Made by a program: the position numbers and the translations under genes. From NCBI GenBank assembly GCA_030761205.1, contig JAULJL010000003.1, positions 34,682,801-34,746,800 on the forward strand: DNA of 64,000 nt. The letters run 5' to 3'. Below the pieces are notes generated by a model. It worked only from the letters and a program-made list of their open reading frames with translations, was not told the DNA's origin and did not search any database. This DNA comes from Fremontodendron californicum. Its lineage: Eukaryota; Streptophyta; Magnoliopsida; Malvales; Malvaceae. Position 1 is the first letter of the stretch, and each line of letters begins with the position of its first letter. Shown here in pieces: positions 12,441-23,245 of the stretch.

Positions 12441-12648
12441 TGAGATCAAACATGGAATGGTGACGATGAGTAGTCGGAAATCACCTACGCGGTCACGTGC
12501 CACGTGGTGAGCGACAATAGACAAAAATAATAATATGCCTTCAAATGCTGCTGATAAGGCTATTGCTCTCCGAATAGATGGCTTCACCCAGACCTCAACG
12601 ATGTACGATATCAAGAAAGCTTTAAATGCGATTTCTAAAAAAGCTTTG
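12441..12648 (-). CDS. NPF transporter, internal exon 2
   Basis: The 208-nt exon has acceptor GATTTTCAG/C and donor TCTCA/GTAAGTAAT. It encodes one codon base plus 69 residues: a helix (FLISYIVEVWV), the SIRRAIALSAAFEGILL segment that aligns in character with the conserved second helix of NPF proteins, and VARDRVGDFRLL, which matches the family's 'AD-x-x-x-G-x-F' loop. It ends in phase 0 (…CLIS), which joins cleanly to GLLMLWL of the terminal exon. A 42-bp (AT)n microsatellite begins only about 10 bp downstream of the donor. Confidence 0.75.
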
Positions 12649-13263
12649 CTGAAAATCAAACCTATCATTCACATCACTCATCACTCATTACTCATTTTGT
12701 TTTTGTTTTTTTAATTATAATCAAAAACAAGTATTACATCTATAAATAATCACCGAAATAAATTAAATAAATCAATCAATTAGTAATCAATATATAATTA
12801 AATAAATTTAATATAAAATTAGATCAAATTCACGTATAATAAAATTAGATTTGATAATTTATATATTTTTATTATATTCGTATTATTTTTTATATTATAA
12901 TCATATTTAAAATTTTATATATGTATATAAATTTTGACACGTTAATAATTCACATATAGTAAAAGTAGATTTGACAATCATCATATTCTTGTTATTTTTC
13001 TTGTATTATAATTATGCTTAAGGTTTTATATGTAATATGTTTATATAAATTTTGATACGTTAATAACTCGTATTATATAAATTTTAACATCTTCGTGTAT
13101 TCTAGTCGTATTAATATTATTTGTTCATATCGTATCATGTTTTGTGTCATATTTTAATTATTTTTCTGGGTCGTGTTCGTGTCCTATTTAAAATTATCAA
13201 GTCTTGAATATGGGATTTCAAGATGCCAAAACCTGTTCTTTATCACTAAACCAAAACCTTATT
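12649..13263. other. AT-rich sequence of NPF intron 1, no gene
   Basis: Contains two short diverged direct repeats, around TTTTGACACGTTAATAATTCA (about 12932) and TTTTGATACGTTAATAACTCG (about 13050). A similar motif appears again near 55350, so it belongs to a dispersed repeat. Confidence 0.4.
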
Positions 13264-13507
13264 TGTTGAGTATATTAAGTTTAAATCCCGCATCGAGTAA
13301 CTTGGATAAGCCAATGGGAGTTCTCATCCCATATTAATTAACTTGGTTAAGCAAATGGGAGTACTTATCCCACATTGTGTAACTAGGATGAGCCAAGGAG
13401 AGTGCTCATCTATAAGTAGGAGCCTTGGGCTTTGGAGAGAGATACCACCGCCACTTGTAAGATAGAGTCTATACACTTGAGAGAGGTTGTATTGGGGCTC
13501 TATAGAT

Positions 13508-13735
13508 GGTGAGTTATAATATTTGTGAGGATGTTTTTAGCTTTATCTGTGCAAAAGTTATAATATTTGTGGGAATGTTTGTAGCTTTATCGGTGCAAAA
13601 GTTACAATATTTGTGATGAGGGTTTATAGCTTTATCCGTGCAAAAGTTATAATATTTGTGGGAGATTTGTAACTTTATCCGTGCAAAAGTTACAATATTT
13701 GTGAGGAGGGTTTGTAGTTTTTTTTGTTAAAACTT
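13508..13735 (+). repeat. Tandem ~45-bp repeats inside the TRIM LTR
   Basis: About four or five units of (GGTTTGTAGCTTTATC)(CGTGCAAAAGTTA)(CAATATTTGTGAGG) lie in tandem in LTR1, with about six units in LTR2 at 16931-17160. Copy number differs between the two LTRs, so the array has expanded or contracted since insertion. Confidence 0.8.
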
Positions 13736-14301
13736 ACAACTTGTAATATTCCTTTTTAGTAGAGTAGTTTTATCCCTTTGAGATCGTGGACGTAGGCTAG
13801 AAGGGTTGAACTACGTTAAAAATTGTGTTCTTTTTTTTCTTTCTTTTCGAGTGCTTGTTGTGGGTCACCACGGTATCAGAGCTTTTGGTTTGAACGAGGG
13901 GAGTTGCTGCCCAAGAACTTATGGTTCGAGCGAGGAGAGTTGCTGCTAAGAAGTTTTTTGTTCGAGGGAGGAGAGTGGCTGCCAAGAGGTAATTGGGACT
14001 TTGACTTAATAGAGGATTTATTGAGTATACTGAGTCCAAGTCCCACATCAAGTAATTTGGTTAAGCCAAGGGGAGTTCCCATCCCACATCGAGTAACTTG
14101 GTTAAGCAAATGGGAGTATTCATCCCACGTTCTTTAACTAGGATGAGCCAAGGAGAGTGCTCACCTATAAGTAGAAGCTTTGGCCTTTGGGGAGAGATAC
14201 CACCGTCACTTGTGAGATAGAGTCTATACACTTGATAGAGATTGTATTGAGGCTCTATGGGTGGTGAGTCATAATATTTGTGAGGCTGATTTGTAGCTTT
14301 A

Positions 14302-16930
14302 TGTTGAAACTTGACCTTCGATACCGATTGTAGTTTTGTGCTACAGTACCGATTTGCTACAGTAACTTATCTCGGGATGCTACAGTAACTTCCGAAAAAC
14401 AACTCTTTTATTAATATGAGAAAAGACCAAATATACACTAGACACACTCTTTTAAGATGCACTCACAACTTCACTCTTTCACTCATATCTTTTTCTTCCT
14501 TTTTCTCTCTACTCACCTCTCTTCATCTAACAACTTACATCCCACCCTATTTATAGCTTTCTATGTTGGTTACTAAACCAACCTAGAATGTTCTAGTGTG
14601 TTGGTTTAATATTCTAGAGAAAGAACAATAAAAAATCTAGAGAGAACTCTAGAAAGAAGACTTAAGAAAATTTTAGAAAAACCTAGAGAAATAATAAAGT
14701 TTGGAGAGAATTCTAGATGAGAGAATTCTAGAGGAGTTGTTGACTTTAACACTCCCCCTCAACAACTACTCTCTTGATGTCGGTTTGGTTTTCATTCCAG
14801 ACTGTCTTCTGGACTTATCAAATCTTGCATCAAATATCTTCTCTTTTTCTTTCTCTTCTTAAAATTCATCAGCATCATTAGTTCTGCTTCATCTTTCGTT
14901 GATTGCTCTCTTCTCTTTTGATTCTTGATTTTGTTCACTTCCGTCTTTGCTTCAACACTATTTCTATCTTCGTTCTTCTTGATTCTCTCTGCTAGCCTGT
15001 CTCTGACTTTGGCATACTCGACTTTGTCAACTACTATTAATTTGTTGACTCCACAATCGATCTTCATATCTTTCACGCCTTTGTAAGTCTTAACAGTGTC
15101 GATGACCTCGTTGTCATCTTTCTCAATGTTGACATCAGCTGCAAGCTTCTTCTTGACTTCTAGAAATAACCTTTCTTCTTCAAACATATTTTCTGGTGGC
15201 TGAAATAGAGACTCGTTCCCTTCCTTTGACGTTTCTTCTGTTACCTTCTGTCTTGGTTGAATATTCTTAAAATCAATTTCTTCTTCGTCTTCATGAACAT
15301 TTTCTTCTAACTCGGTGGTGCAACCAGATACGAGTTCTTCGCATTCTTCAATAGTAAATGCTGTCTCAAAATCCCATTCTTCTTCATAGTTACTCTCCTG
15401 TCGTGAGAACACTGTTGCATAGCCTTGCACTTGTCTATATTGACATTCTCGAACATAGTGACCAATCTTGCCACAATTGAAACACTGAACGTTTCGACGA
15501 TGAGACCTCACATTTTCGCTATCGTCTCTATCTCGAACAATTTGAGCTCCCCCTCGCTGAAAGCTCCTCCGTTGCCAAGCTTCTTGTTTGTTTTGAACTT
15601 CAATGTCTTCTATTCCTTGCCTCATAGCAACTTTACCTCTTCTATTGCTAAAGAGGGCTTTCTCATAATCTTTTATCGTGACTTTAGACATTTGGTTATC
15701 TAAAGCCTCTTGATTTGCAAGGATATTTTCCAACTCAGTTAAAGTTGGTTCTTTGCTCCATCCACGAGTTGCAGTAACAATCCTGTTGTATTCAGGTCGC
15801 AAGCCATGGATGATAATTCTTCTCATCCTCGTTTCGGTAATGACATTTTCTGGATCTAATTTTGAAATTTCATCACAAAGAGTTTTAACTTTAGAGAAAT
15901 ATTCGCTTACCGGCATATTTTGCTGCGAGATTGACAGGAGTTCATTCTCTAATTGTTGGAGCCTAGCATCATTTTTCCTCGCGAACAACATTGTGAGCGT
16001 GTCCCAAGCTTCCTTCGGTGTCTTTGCATCCTTGATGCATTGTAATAAACCATCCTCAATGGTGACTGATAACACGTACATGGCTTTACCGGCTTTGATC
16101 TTCCATTTTCTTAGTTCTCCGGCATCAGTTGGTGGTGTTGAAGCTTCACCGTTAACAATATCCCATAAATCTTGCCCGAGCATGTAATATTGCATCCGGA
16201 TGCTCCACGTATTGTAATTGTTTTCATTGAGCTTCTCGATGTTGCTAGCGGAATTAGAAATATCTGCTATAGTGTCTTGAGAGTGCCCTGCACTTACCTC
16301 AAATTTGATTCTCGTTCACTTAATTTCACAGTCCCTGACCGTGTACCGGCAGAATTTCCACGTCTCCACGAACTACGATCCTCGATCGTCTTGGTCCCAG
16401 ACCAATAATCTTCACAGTCCCAGACTGTCTTTCTCCGATATGCGTACTCCGGTCCCTGACCGTCTAGCTCTGATACCAATTTGTTGAAACTTGACCTTCG
16501 ATACCGATTGTAGTTTGTGCTACAGTACCGATTTGCTACAGTAACTTATCTCAGGATGCTACAGTAACTTCCGAAAAACAACTCTTTTATTAATATGAGA
16601 AAAAACCAAATATACACTAGACACACTCTTTTAATATGCACTCACAACTTCACTCTTTCACTCATATCTTTTTCTTCCTTTTTCTCTCTACTCACCTCTC
16701 TTCATCTAACAACTTATATCCCACCCTATTTATAGCTTTCTATGTTGGTTACTAAACCAACCTAGAATGTTCTAGTGTGTTGGTTTAATATTCTAGAGAA
16801 AGAACAATAAAAAATCTAGAGAGAACTCTAGAAAGAAGACTTAAGAAAATTTTAGAAAAACCTAGAGAAATAATAAAGTTTGGAGAGAATTCTAGATGAG
16901 AGAATTCTAGAGGAGTTGTTGACTTTAACA
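14302..16930 (-). mobile_element. Gag-only LTR retrotransposon (TR-GAG-like) nested in the TRIM
   Basis: The 2629-bp element is flanked by a perfect 5-bp target duplication CTTTA (14297-14301 and 16931-16935). Its LTRs are 14302-14751 and 16482-16930 (TGTTGAAACTTGACC…GACTTTAACA) and differ at only about five positions by eye, so the insertion is young. On the minus strand the 5' LTR (right copy) is followed by TGGTATCAGAGC (16478-16467), the initiator-Met tRNA primer site. The purine tract GAGGGGGAG (14760-14752) precedes the 3' LTR. The only gene is gag; there is no protease, integrase, reverse transcriptase or RNase H. It must therefore depend on a partner for replication. Confidence 0.88.
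14792..16195 (-). CDS. Retrotransposon Gag polyprotein with CCHC zinc knuckle
   Basis: This 467-residue frame is uninterrupted. Residues 1-190 resemble the Copia-type Gag/UBN2 domain (LWDIVNG, then the TPKEAWDTL signature near 58-67, and MRRIIIHGLRPEY near 124-136). A CCHC knuckle, CFNCGKIGHYVREC, sits at about 238-251 and would bind RNA. The remaining roughly 215 residues are highly charged (E/K-rich), with no aspartic protease DSG motif. The frame stays open about 32 codons upstream of this ATG to a TGA, so the N-terminus may be longer. GAG/GTAAGT in that upstream stretch is a strong potential donor, so translation may begin after splicing in the leader. The protein would form particles for the element's RNA. 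Confidence 0.85.
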   Translation of the reverse strand: MQYYMLGQDLWDIVNGEASTPPTDAGELRKWKIKAGKAMYVLSVTIEDGLLQCIKDAKTPKEAWDTLTMLFARKNDARLQQLENELLSISQQNMPVSEYFSKVKTLCDEISKLDPENVITETRMRRIIIHGLRPEYNRIVTATRGWSKEPTLTELENILANQEALDNQMSKVTIKDYEKALFSNRRGKVAMRQGIEDIEVQNKQEAWQRRSFQRGGAQIVRDRDDSENVRSHRRNVQCFNCGKIGHYVRECQYRQVQGYATVFSRQESNYEEEWDFETAFTIEECEELVSGCTTELEENVHEDEEEIDFKNIQPRQKVTEETSKEGNESLFQPPENMFEEERLFLEVKKKLAADVNIEKDDNEVIDTVKTYKGVKDMKIDCGVNKLIVVDKVEYAKVRDRLAERIKKNEDRNSVEAKTEVNKIKNQKRREQSTKDEAELMMLMNFKKRKKKRRYLMQDLISPEDSLE

Positions 16931-17307
16931 CTTTATCCGTGCAAAAGTTACAATATTTGTAAGGTGGGTTTGTAGCTTTATCCGTGCAAAAGTTACAATA
17001 TTTGTGAGGTGGGTTGTAGCTTTATTCGTGGCAAAGTTACAATATTTGTGAGGAGAATTTGTAGATTTATCCGTGCAAAAGTTACATTATTTGTGGGAAA
17101 GTTTGTAACTTTATTTGTGTAAAAGTTACAATATTTGTGAGAAGGGTTTGTAGCTTTGTCCGTGTAAACGTTATAAGTTGTAATATTCCTTTTTAATGGA
17201 GTATTTTTATCTTTTTGGGATCGTGGACGTAGGGCAGAGAGACTGAACCGCGTTAAAAATTGTGTTCTCTTTTTACATTCTTCTCGGGTGCTGATTGTGG
17301 GTTGCCA

Positions 17308-17888
17308 CACTATTCCCAGCATTATTGACTTTGATACACCAATTGCATGGGCAAAGTAGTAATTATATTATTTAGAAAATATTATAACAATAATACAATT
17401 ATTTAAAAATGTAAAATAAAGAAATTATAATAATATAACTTACGTGCAGTTTTAAAATAAAATTTAAATTTAAAAAGAAGTAAATTTAAATTAGATTTTT
17501 TTTAAAAAGTGAAAGATTAAAATATTTTATTTAATTTATGTTTTGTTATTATATGATGATGGATTTTTTTTAATTAATTTTTCAATTGAGTTAATGAGAG
17601 ATATCACTTAATTCGTGACCAACTCAGTCAAAAGTTCTGTAATTAGTATAAATATAAATCATTTCGGGTTTAATTTATTAATTTTTAAAATTAAATTAAA
17701 TTTAAACATGTTATTTAATTCAATAAGATTTTATTAGAATTTTATTCAAAAAAATTTTCAAAAAATATTTAAAAATAAATGAGTATTATCATGTTTCCAA
17801 AAAGTGAAATCGTTATCAGAATTCATTTATATATAAAATTTTATACTTGTGAAAATATTCAAACATTGACAAACAACCTTTAATACTA
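17308..17888. other. AT-rich NPF intron sequence, nothing recognised
   Basis: No coding potential and no clear repeat boundary. A/T-rich filler between the TRIM and the next element. Confidence 0.4.
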
Positions 17889-19093
17889 ATGCTATGTTTG
17901 GTTCATCGTAATAGTTATGCTATTACGGAACGATTCGGCGCGCTATAGTAACGCGACCTTTTGGTTTGCGGAATAGGTATTCCGCGGAATAACTGATTCT
18001 AGCCTTATTCACCAAAATCCCATAACAGCCATTCAACACCCTTCCCTCCGAATGGTTATTTCGAGCAACCACAGAATAATTTTTTTCCCCTAAAATACCC
18101 CTAACCAAAAATAGAAAAGACAGTAGATTAAACTAAAAAAATCAACACAAAATCAACAATAGATCTGGAAACAACCTTTTGAGCCAAAAAAAAAAAAAGA
18201 AGAAGAAAGATTAAAGGAGAGAGAAAATTGTCTCTCTCATATGGGTTTCGGGTTAGGGTAATTGTAGGGGGGTTTGGGACTTGAAATTTAAGGAGGAAGA
18301 AGAGGAGACAAAAGTAAACAACATATAAAAAATAAAGCTTTTGAGGCGGCAAAAAAGGAGGTGAAATATGTGGATTGTTTTTGTAGATCTATGTTTTTCG
18401 GGTGATTTTTAGAAGAAAAAAAATCAATTAGAAAAAAGGAAATAGGTGATTGAGAGGAAACTTTGGATGAAATTTGAAGGTTTTCTGAGTTTGGGCGGCC
18501 GACGAAGGGGGTGGCGACGACGGCGATTGCTGGTCGAAATTTGGGTTTTGGGTACGGGTCTGGCTGACATGAACAGGAGAGAGACGGGTAGAGAGGGTGA
18601 GGTAGAGAGAAAATGTTAGGAACAAATGGGAGGAGAGAGAAAGTAAATGTTATTTAGAGGGGAAATTTAATAAAAAAATTTAAATTTAAATATTTTATAT
18701 TATATTATATTATTAAATATAAAATATTATATTATTATATTATTATTTATAAATATTTTAAAAATAATATATTATAATTTTATTTAAATATATATTAAAT
18801 AATTTTGTAATTTATATTTTAATATATTTAATATAATTTTAAGAGATTAATAAAATAATTTTAGTTTTTATTAAATAAAAATATTATTATTTATTAAAGA
18901 AAAAAAATCTTTTTTGACTATTCTTTACTTATTTCTCAACATTATTTTAATCAATCAAACAAAGTAATAGTATTGCTCCTTTATTCCATTCAACCAACCA
19001 AACTATGTAATACCTATTCCCACTTTATTTCATTCCCACCGAATAGCTATTTCATTCCCTCTCTATTCTATTCTAGCGAACTAAACGTGCCAT
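17889..19093. mobile_element. hAT-like non-autonomous element carrying a purine-rich leader-like segment
   Basis: Termini are GCTATGTTTGGTTC on the left and, on the opposite strand, GGCACGTTTAGTTC on the right. The subterminal ATTCCGCGGAATA-type and TATTCCATTC blocks are partly inverted. Internally, 18170-18640 has a purine-rich stretch followed by GTAGATCTATGTTTTTCGGGTG. It has the order of motifs seen at 20860-21240 and, inverted, at 28335-28655. No transposase is present, and the short minus frames here are low-complexity. Confidence 0.5.
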
Positions 19094-20449
19094 AAGAATT
19101 TTATCAAATGAACCAATTTTAAAACTTAAAACGACTTGCTTCTAAAAATTAATTTATATTTTAAAAACTTTACTTGAAAGTTTAATTATCAAATATAATG
19201 AAATATAATAATAAATATTTATTCAAAATAAAAATACAATAATAAATTAATTATAAAATTAAATTAGTTAATTATGCTTAATATTTGTAAACTCAAAACA
19301 TAAAATTTTTAAAAAAATTCATAGTAAGTAAAGTTGTAATTCTTAACACATCGACATACATGGTATTTTTGTATAATGTGTATAAATCTTATTATATTAG
19401 TATATACATAGAGGATTATATATGTATATATATATATTTCTCTTTGTAACTTTTTACGATAAAATAAAAAAATAATCAATTTTTTATGAACTTAGTAGCA
19501 TGTATTGTCTAACCAACCAACATTATGACCATTGATCAAGTTAATCTAAATAATATGGTAAGATATTATAAATTAAGAACACCACATCTATTCTAAAATA
19601 ACATGTAAATGATAAGAGATTACTTTATTATATCACATGATAAGGTATTATTATAACATAAGGTACAAATCGTTATAATAAGATACATATATCTAATTTT
19701 TACTTGATTTGTAATTTGAAGTTTTGAAAGTTAGAATATTGAGATTACTATAACTATAAGTAAGTATTATTATGTTTACAATTTAGTTTTCACTTACTTG
19801 TAAGTAGAGCTTTTCTTTTTATCTATTTTTAAATATAATGATTTTGTTATATGAAGTTTATAGTAAAATGTATAAAAGTAAATGTTATAATTAGTTTTAT
19901 TGAATTATTGATAATTAGTTTTTATTTTAAAATAATTATTATAGATATATTTAATTATTTTATCAAAGTAAAAAACTTTATTTATAATATATTTTAATAA
20001 ACAAAAATTAAAATTCAATTATAATAATATAAATAATTTATTTTTATTTTTAATTATAGTTATAATTAAGAAAGATTGTATTCAAAAATATATAAAATTA
20101 TAATAGTAAATTAAAATATTTTTAAGAAAATTAAGTTATAAAATTAAAATAAATTAATAATTTATGTTATATTTATTATTTTACTAAAATAATTTTTAAA
20201 ATAAATTAATTTTTTCGAACAATTTAAGTTTGGATCAATTCAGATTTGATAATTTCATATTCAAGTAATTGGAGTACGGATTGTTTCCTTATTTGGGTTA
20301 GGCGGGTTGGAATTGTTCATTTTTATGATTAAATTGCGTTGGATCAAGTTCTGATTTGAATAAATTTGATAAAAAAAAAAATTAAAATTTAATTAGAACT
20401 AACTGGTCTAAACTAAAGCCATAAGGTAAAACAAAAACGTAAAACTCTA
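19094..20449. other. AT-rich NPF intron sequence
   Basis: About 1.35 kb of very AT-rich DNA with short TATATATA runs (near 19420). No open frame of interest and no recognised repeat boundary. Confidence 0.5.
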
Positions 20450-21615
20450 ACAGCATGTTTGATTCGATGACAGACTATTTTAATACAACATTATTCTGCG
20501 CCCTGCATTGTTTCATTTGTAGCATGTTAGGTTTGGAAATTGGGGGAATGACTATTCTATTTCTCGTTCTTCCATGTTAAAAAGAATATGGATGAAATAT
20601 CTATTTTATTGTTAAATAGTTCAATGAGCTATTCAGTAAATTCTCTGAATAGTCATTTTTAGTTACCCAAAAATAGATATTCCATCCATATTCTCTTTAA
20701 CACCGAATAACTATTTTTTTTTTTTTGTTAATAATTTTGTCCATGCACAAACAAATCACAACAGAAGAAAAATCAAAGTAAAATTTGTTTTAAAATCATC
20801 TCCAAAAGGAGAGCCAACACAAGAATTCACTAAACACAAAACAAAAAAAAAAAAAATTGGGGGGAGAAAGAAGCTTTCTCTCTCTTCGGGTTAGGCTATT
20901 TATAGAGAGACTTGTGGCTCCAAATTTCATGAAGAGGAAGAGGAAAAAAGAGAAACATATCAAGAAATGGAGGCATTTGGAGTGGTGGAAAAGGGAGGTG
21001 GAAGCCACGGTAGAACTTTGTAGATCTAGGCTTATCCGTGGGTTTTTAGAGAAAACAAAGTAGAAAATAGGAAAGAGAAGATTTAGAGAAAGATTTTGGT
21101 GAGATTTGAAAAAAAAAAAAAAAAAAAATCTAGGTTTAACGACTGCGATGGTCTAGAACTGGGTACTTGGGTTTAAGGTTGAAGATGATGAATGTTTAAG
21201 TGAGAGACCAGAAGTTTAGAGAGAGAGAGAGAGAGAGATTGAGTGAAAATATTGAGGAATAAAAAGAGGTTTTTTATATGCTATGAAAAATAATATTAAA
21301 TATTTTATAATTTATTTATTTTTAAATATTATTTCAAAATAATTTTAAATACAATTTATGAAAATATAAATAATATTTCTAAATATTTCTAAATATTATA
21401 ATAATAATTTATATTTTTTATATATTGATAATAGTTTATAAGAAATTAAAAAAATAAATTTAATTTTTGCCCATCAAATATTATTTATCTAATTCAAAAA
21501 TAAATTAGTCATTTTATACATATTCTAACATATTTTTTAATATCATTTTAATCGATCAAATAATATAATAATATATTTTTTTTATTTCATTCAATGAATT
21601 AAATTACGTAAAAAC
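20450..21615. mobile_element. Second hAT-like non-autonomous element, related to the 17.9-kb copy
   Basis: It starts near GCATGTTTGATTCGATG and ends near TTCAATGAATTAAATTACGTA. It shares its internal purine-rich segment (20860-21240) with the 17.9-19.1 kb element, including CTATTTATAGAGAGACTTGTG, GAAGAGGAAGAGG and TGTAGATCTAGGCTTATCCG. The 68-codon plus frame at 20857-21063 lies entirely within this repeated segment. A (GA)n microsatellite sits at about 21220-21238. The ends are diverged and the target duplication is not resolved. Confidence 0.45.
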
Positions 21616-21794
21616 CACTCCAACTCTACTGTATTTTCTTTTTGTTGCAGAATTCTGCTATCAGTGTACTGTTAACAGCTCTGCTGTATTTTGGCTTCCA
21701 AGCAACTTTTGAAAAAAAATAAAAAATAATAATGAAACAAAAGCCCAATTAACATGAAATGATAATATACACAAAACATAATTAATGTGCATAA

Positions 21795-23245
21795 TCAATA
21801 GTGAGTATTCGATCGATCCGATTTATTCGATTTAAAAATATTAAAATTTGACCGAATCGATTAAATATTTCTAAATAATCAAACCGATATAATCGAATTG
21901 AAATAAATCGATTCAGTTTTATCGGTTATGTCGATTATTTGATGATGGTGATGGTTTTCCTCAATACTTAAACTGGCTAGACTCGCAACCTAGTAAAACT
22001 GTAGTATTTCTGTGTTTTCGTAGCTTGGGATTGTTTTCAATGCAACAACTGAGGGAAACAGATGTTGGATTTGGAGAAAATGGGCAAAGGTTGTTGTGGG
22101 TGGTGAGGAATTCATCATTGGGTGTGTTTTGATGAGAGATTTGAAGGAGAAATTTTATTTTAATCAATATTTTTAAAAATTTAAAGATGAATTTACTTGT
22201 TAAGATAAAAAAATTGAAGAATTTCAAAATTTATAAAAAATTTTAAGAGGGAGTTTGAGCACTTTAATTTTTTTTTTTTGAAATTTTACCTAAAGAGGTG
22301 ATTTTTTAAAATTTCTCAAAATCCTCTCACTTTTATTCTAAAATGGCTCACTATAAAATACAAAACTAAAAAAATAAATTTTTATTTTATTTAATTATGA
22401 TATATATTTTTTATTTTTATATTATTAATAATATCTATATATTTTTACGAATCTAATAATACTCATATTGCATTTTTTTTATACATATATGTATTTTTAT
22501 TTTTAATATAATTATTTTTATTTTTTAATTATTTTTTTAATTTCATGAAATTTTAACTGTTTTATCCAAACAAAATAATTACAAATTTTAAAATAATATT
22601 TTTAAATACATTCATTTTAAATTTCTTCATAATTTTAAAATTTTTCATTACCCTTAGAGAACCAAATCCTGGCCATTAACGAAAAAATCGATCAAGATAT
22701 GAATTCGTTGCTTCCTCAAGGATTCTTGGAGAGGACCAAAGAGAGGGGACACGTAGTTAAATCATGGGCGTCGCGTGTAGCTGTGTTAAATCATGACTCG
22801 GTTGGTGGGTTCGTAACTCACTGCGGCTGGAACTCAGTACAACAGAGTCTGAAAGAAAGAAAACAATGAATCTGTGGCAGAGTCTAAAAAGAATGAAGTA
22901 TTAGGGTTTTTTTCGGGTTTATGAAATTGCGTTTGGGGTTATGAAATTGGATAATACAATTATGGATTGGGTTGAATATGGGTAGTATAATTATGGGTTG
23001 AGTATGGTTAATATAAATAAAAATATATAATCTATTTATTTTTTAATTAAAGTTCGGTTTATTCGATCGGTTCGATTTGAGAAATAAAAAATCACAAATC
23101 GATCGAATAAATCTATTTAAACCGACTTGTCTAATCGAATTTTATCAAAACCAATCAAATCGAATCGAATGGATTGATTAAGATTGATTTCGTTCGATTT
23201 AATCGATTCACCCGACTACTACTGATCACCCCTCTAATGATCAAT
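21795..23245. mobile_element. Inverted-repeat element carrying a glycosyltransferase gene fragment
   Basis: The left flank (21800-21950) and right flank (23040-23230) are both built of TCGATT/CGAATC-rich sequence in opposite orientation. The left begins ATCAATAGTGAGTATTCGATCG, and the right, read on the minus strand, begins ATCAGTAGTAGTCGGGTGAATCG. Between them are AT-rich DNA and a piece of a UGT gene. The arrangement resembles a gene-capturing terminal-inverted-repeat transposon, but the arms are diverged and no target duplication is certain. Confidence 0.45.
22656..22869 (+). pseudogene. UDP-glycosyltransferase fragment with PSPG box
   Basis: About 70 codons read as a plant family-1 UGT: LLPQGFLERTKERGHVV, then the first half of the PSPG sugar-donor box (KSWASRVAVLNHDSVGGFVTHCGWNSV at 22755-22842, including HCGWNS). 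The usual WAPQ has become WASR. After WNSV the sequence degenerates and stops (TGA at 22867-22869). The rest of the PSPG box (normally LEA…PM…P…DQ) and the N-terminal acceptor domain are absent. Normal UGTs have about 450-500 residues, so this is an isolated fragment of a UGT, best resembling UGT88/72-type sequences. It probably arrived by transposon capture. Confidence 0.85.

Larger units (their letters stand above)
13264..17307 (+). mobile_element. TRIM-type LTR element, its 3' LTR split by a nested retrotransposon
   Basis: Two related LTRs flank a tiny interior. LTR1 is 13264-13870 (TGTTGAGTATATT…GTCACCA). The interior is 13871-14018 (148 bp). LTR2 starts at 14019 (TATTGAGTATACT) and continues after the nested insertion to about 17307 (GGTTGCCA). 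GGTATCAGAGC directly after LTR1 (13872-13882) is a primer-binding site for initiator-Met tRNA. The interior has no gag or pol and consists largely of three roughly 38-bp repeats (GGAGTTGCTGCC-AAGA type). LTR-interior-LTR with no coding capacity is the TRIM architecture. The element lies in NPF intron 1. A target duplication is uncertain (TTATT against CTATT). Confidence 0.8.

Noticed and set aside
13823..14137. 104-codon plus frame overlapping the TRIM interior
   Set aside because: Begins in the LTR, crosses the primer-binding site and reads through 38-bp tandem repeats. There is no Gag or Pol similarity.
20857..21063. Basic 68-codon plus frame (K/R/E-rich)
   Set aside because: Lies in the purine-rich segment repeated in two other elements; the other copies do not keep this frame open.
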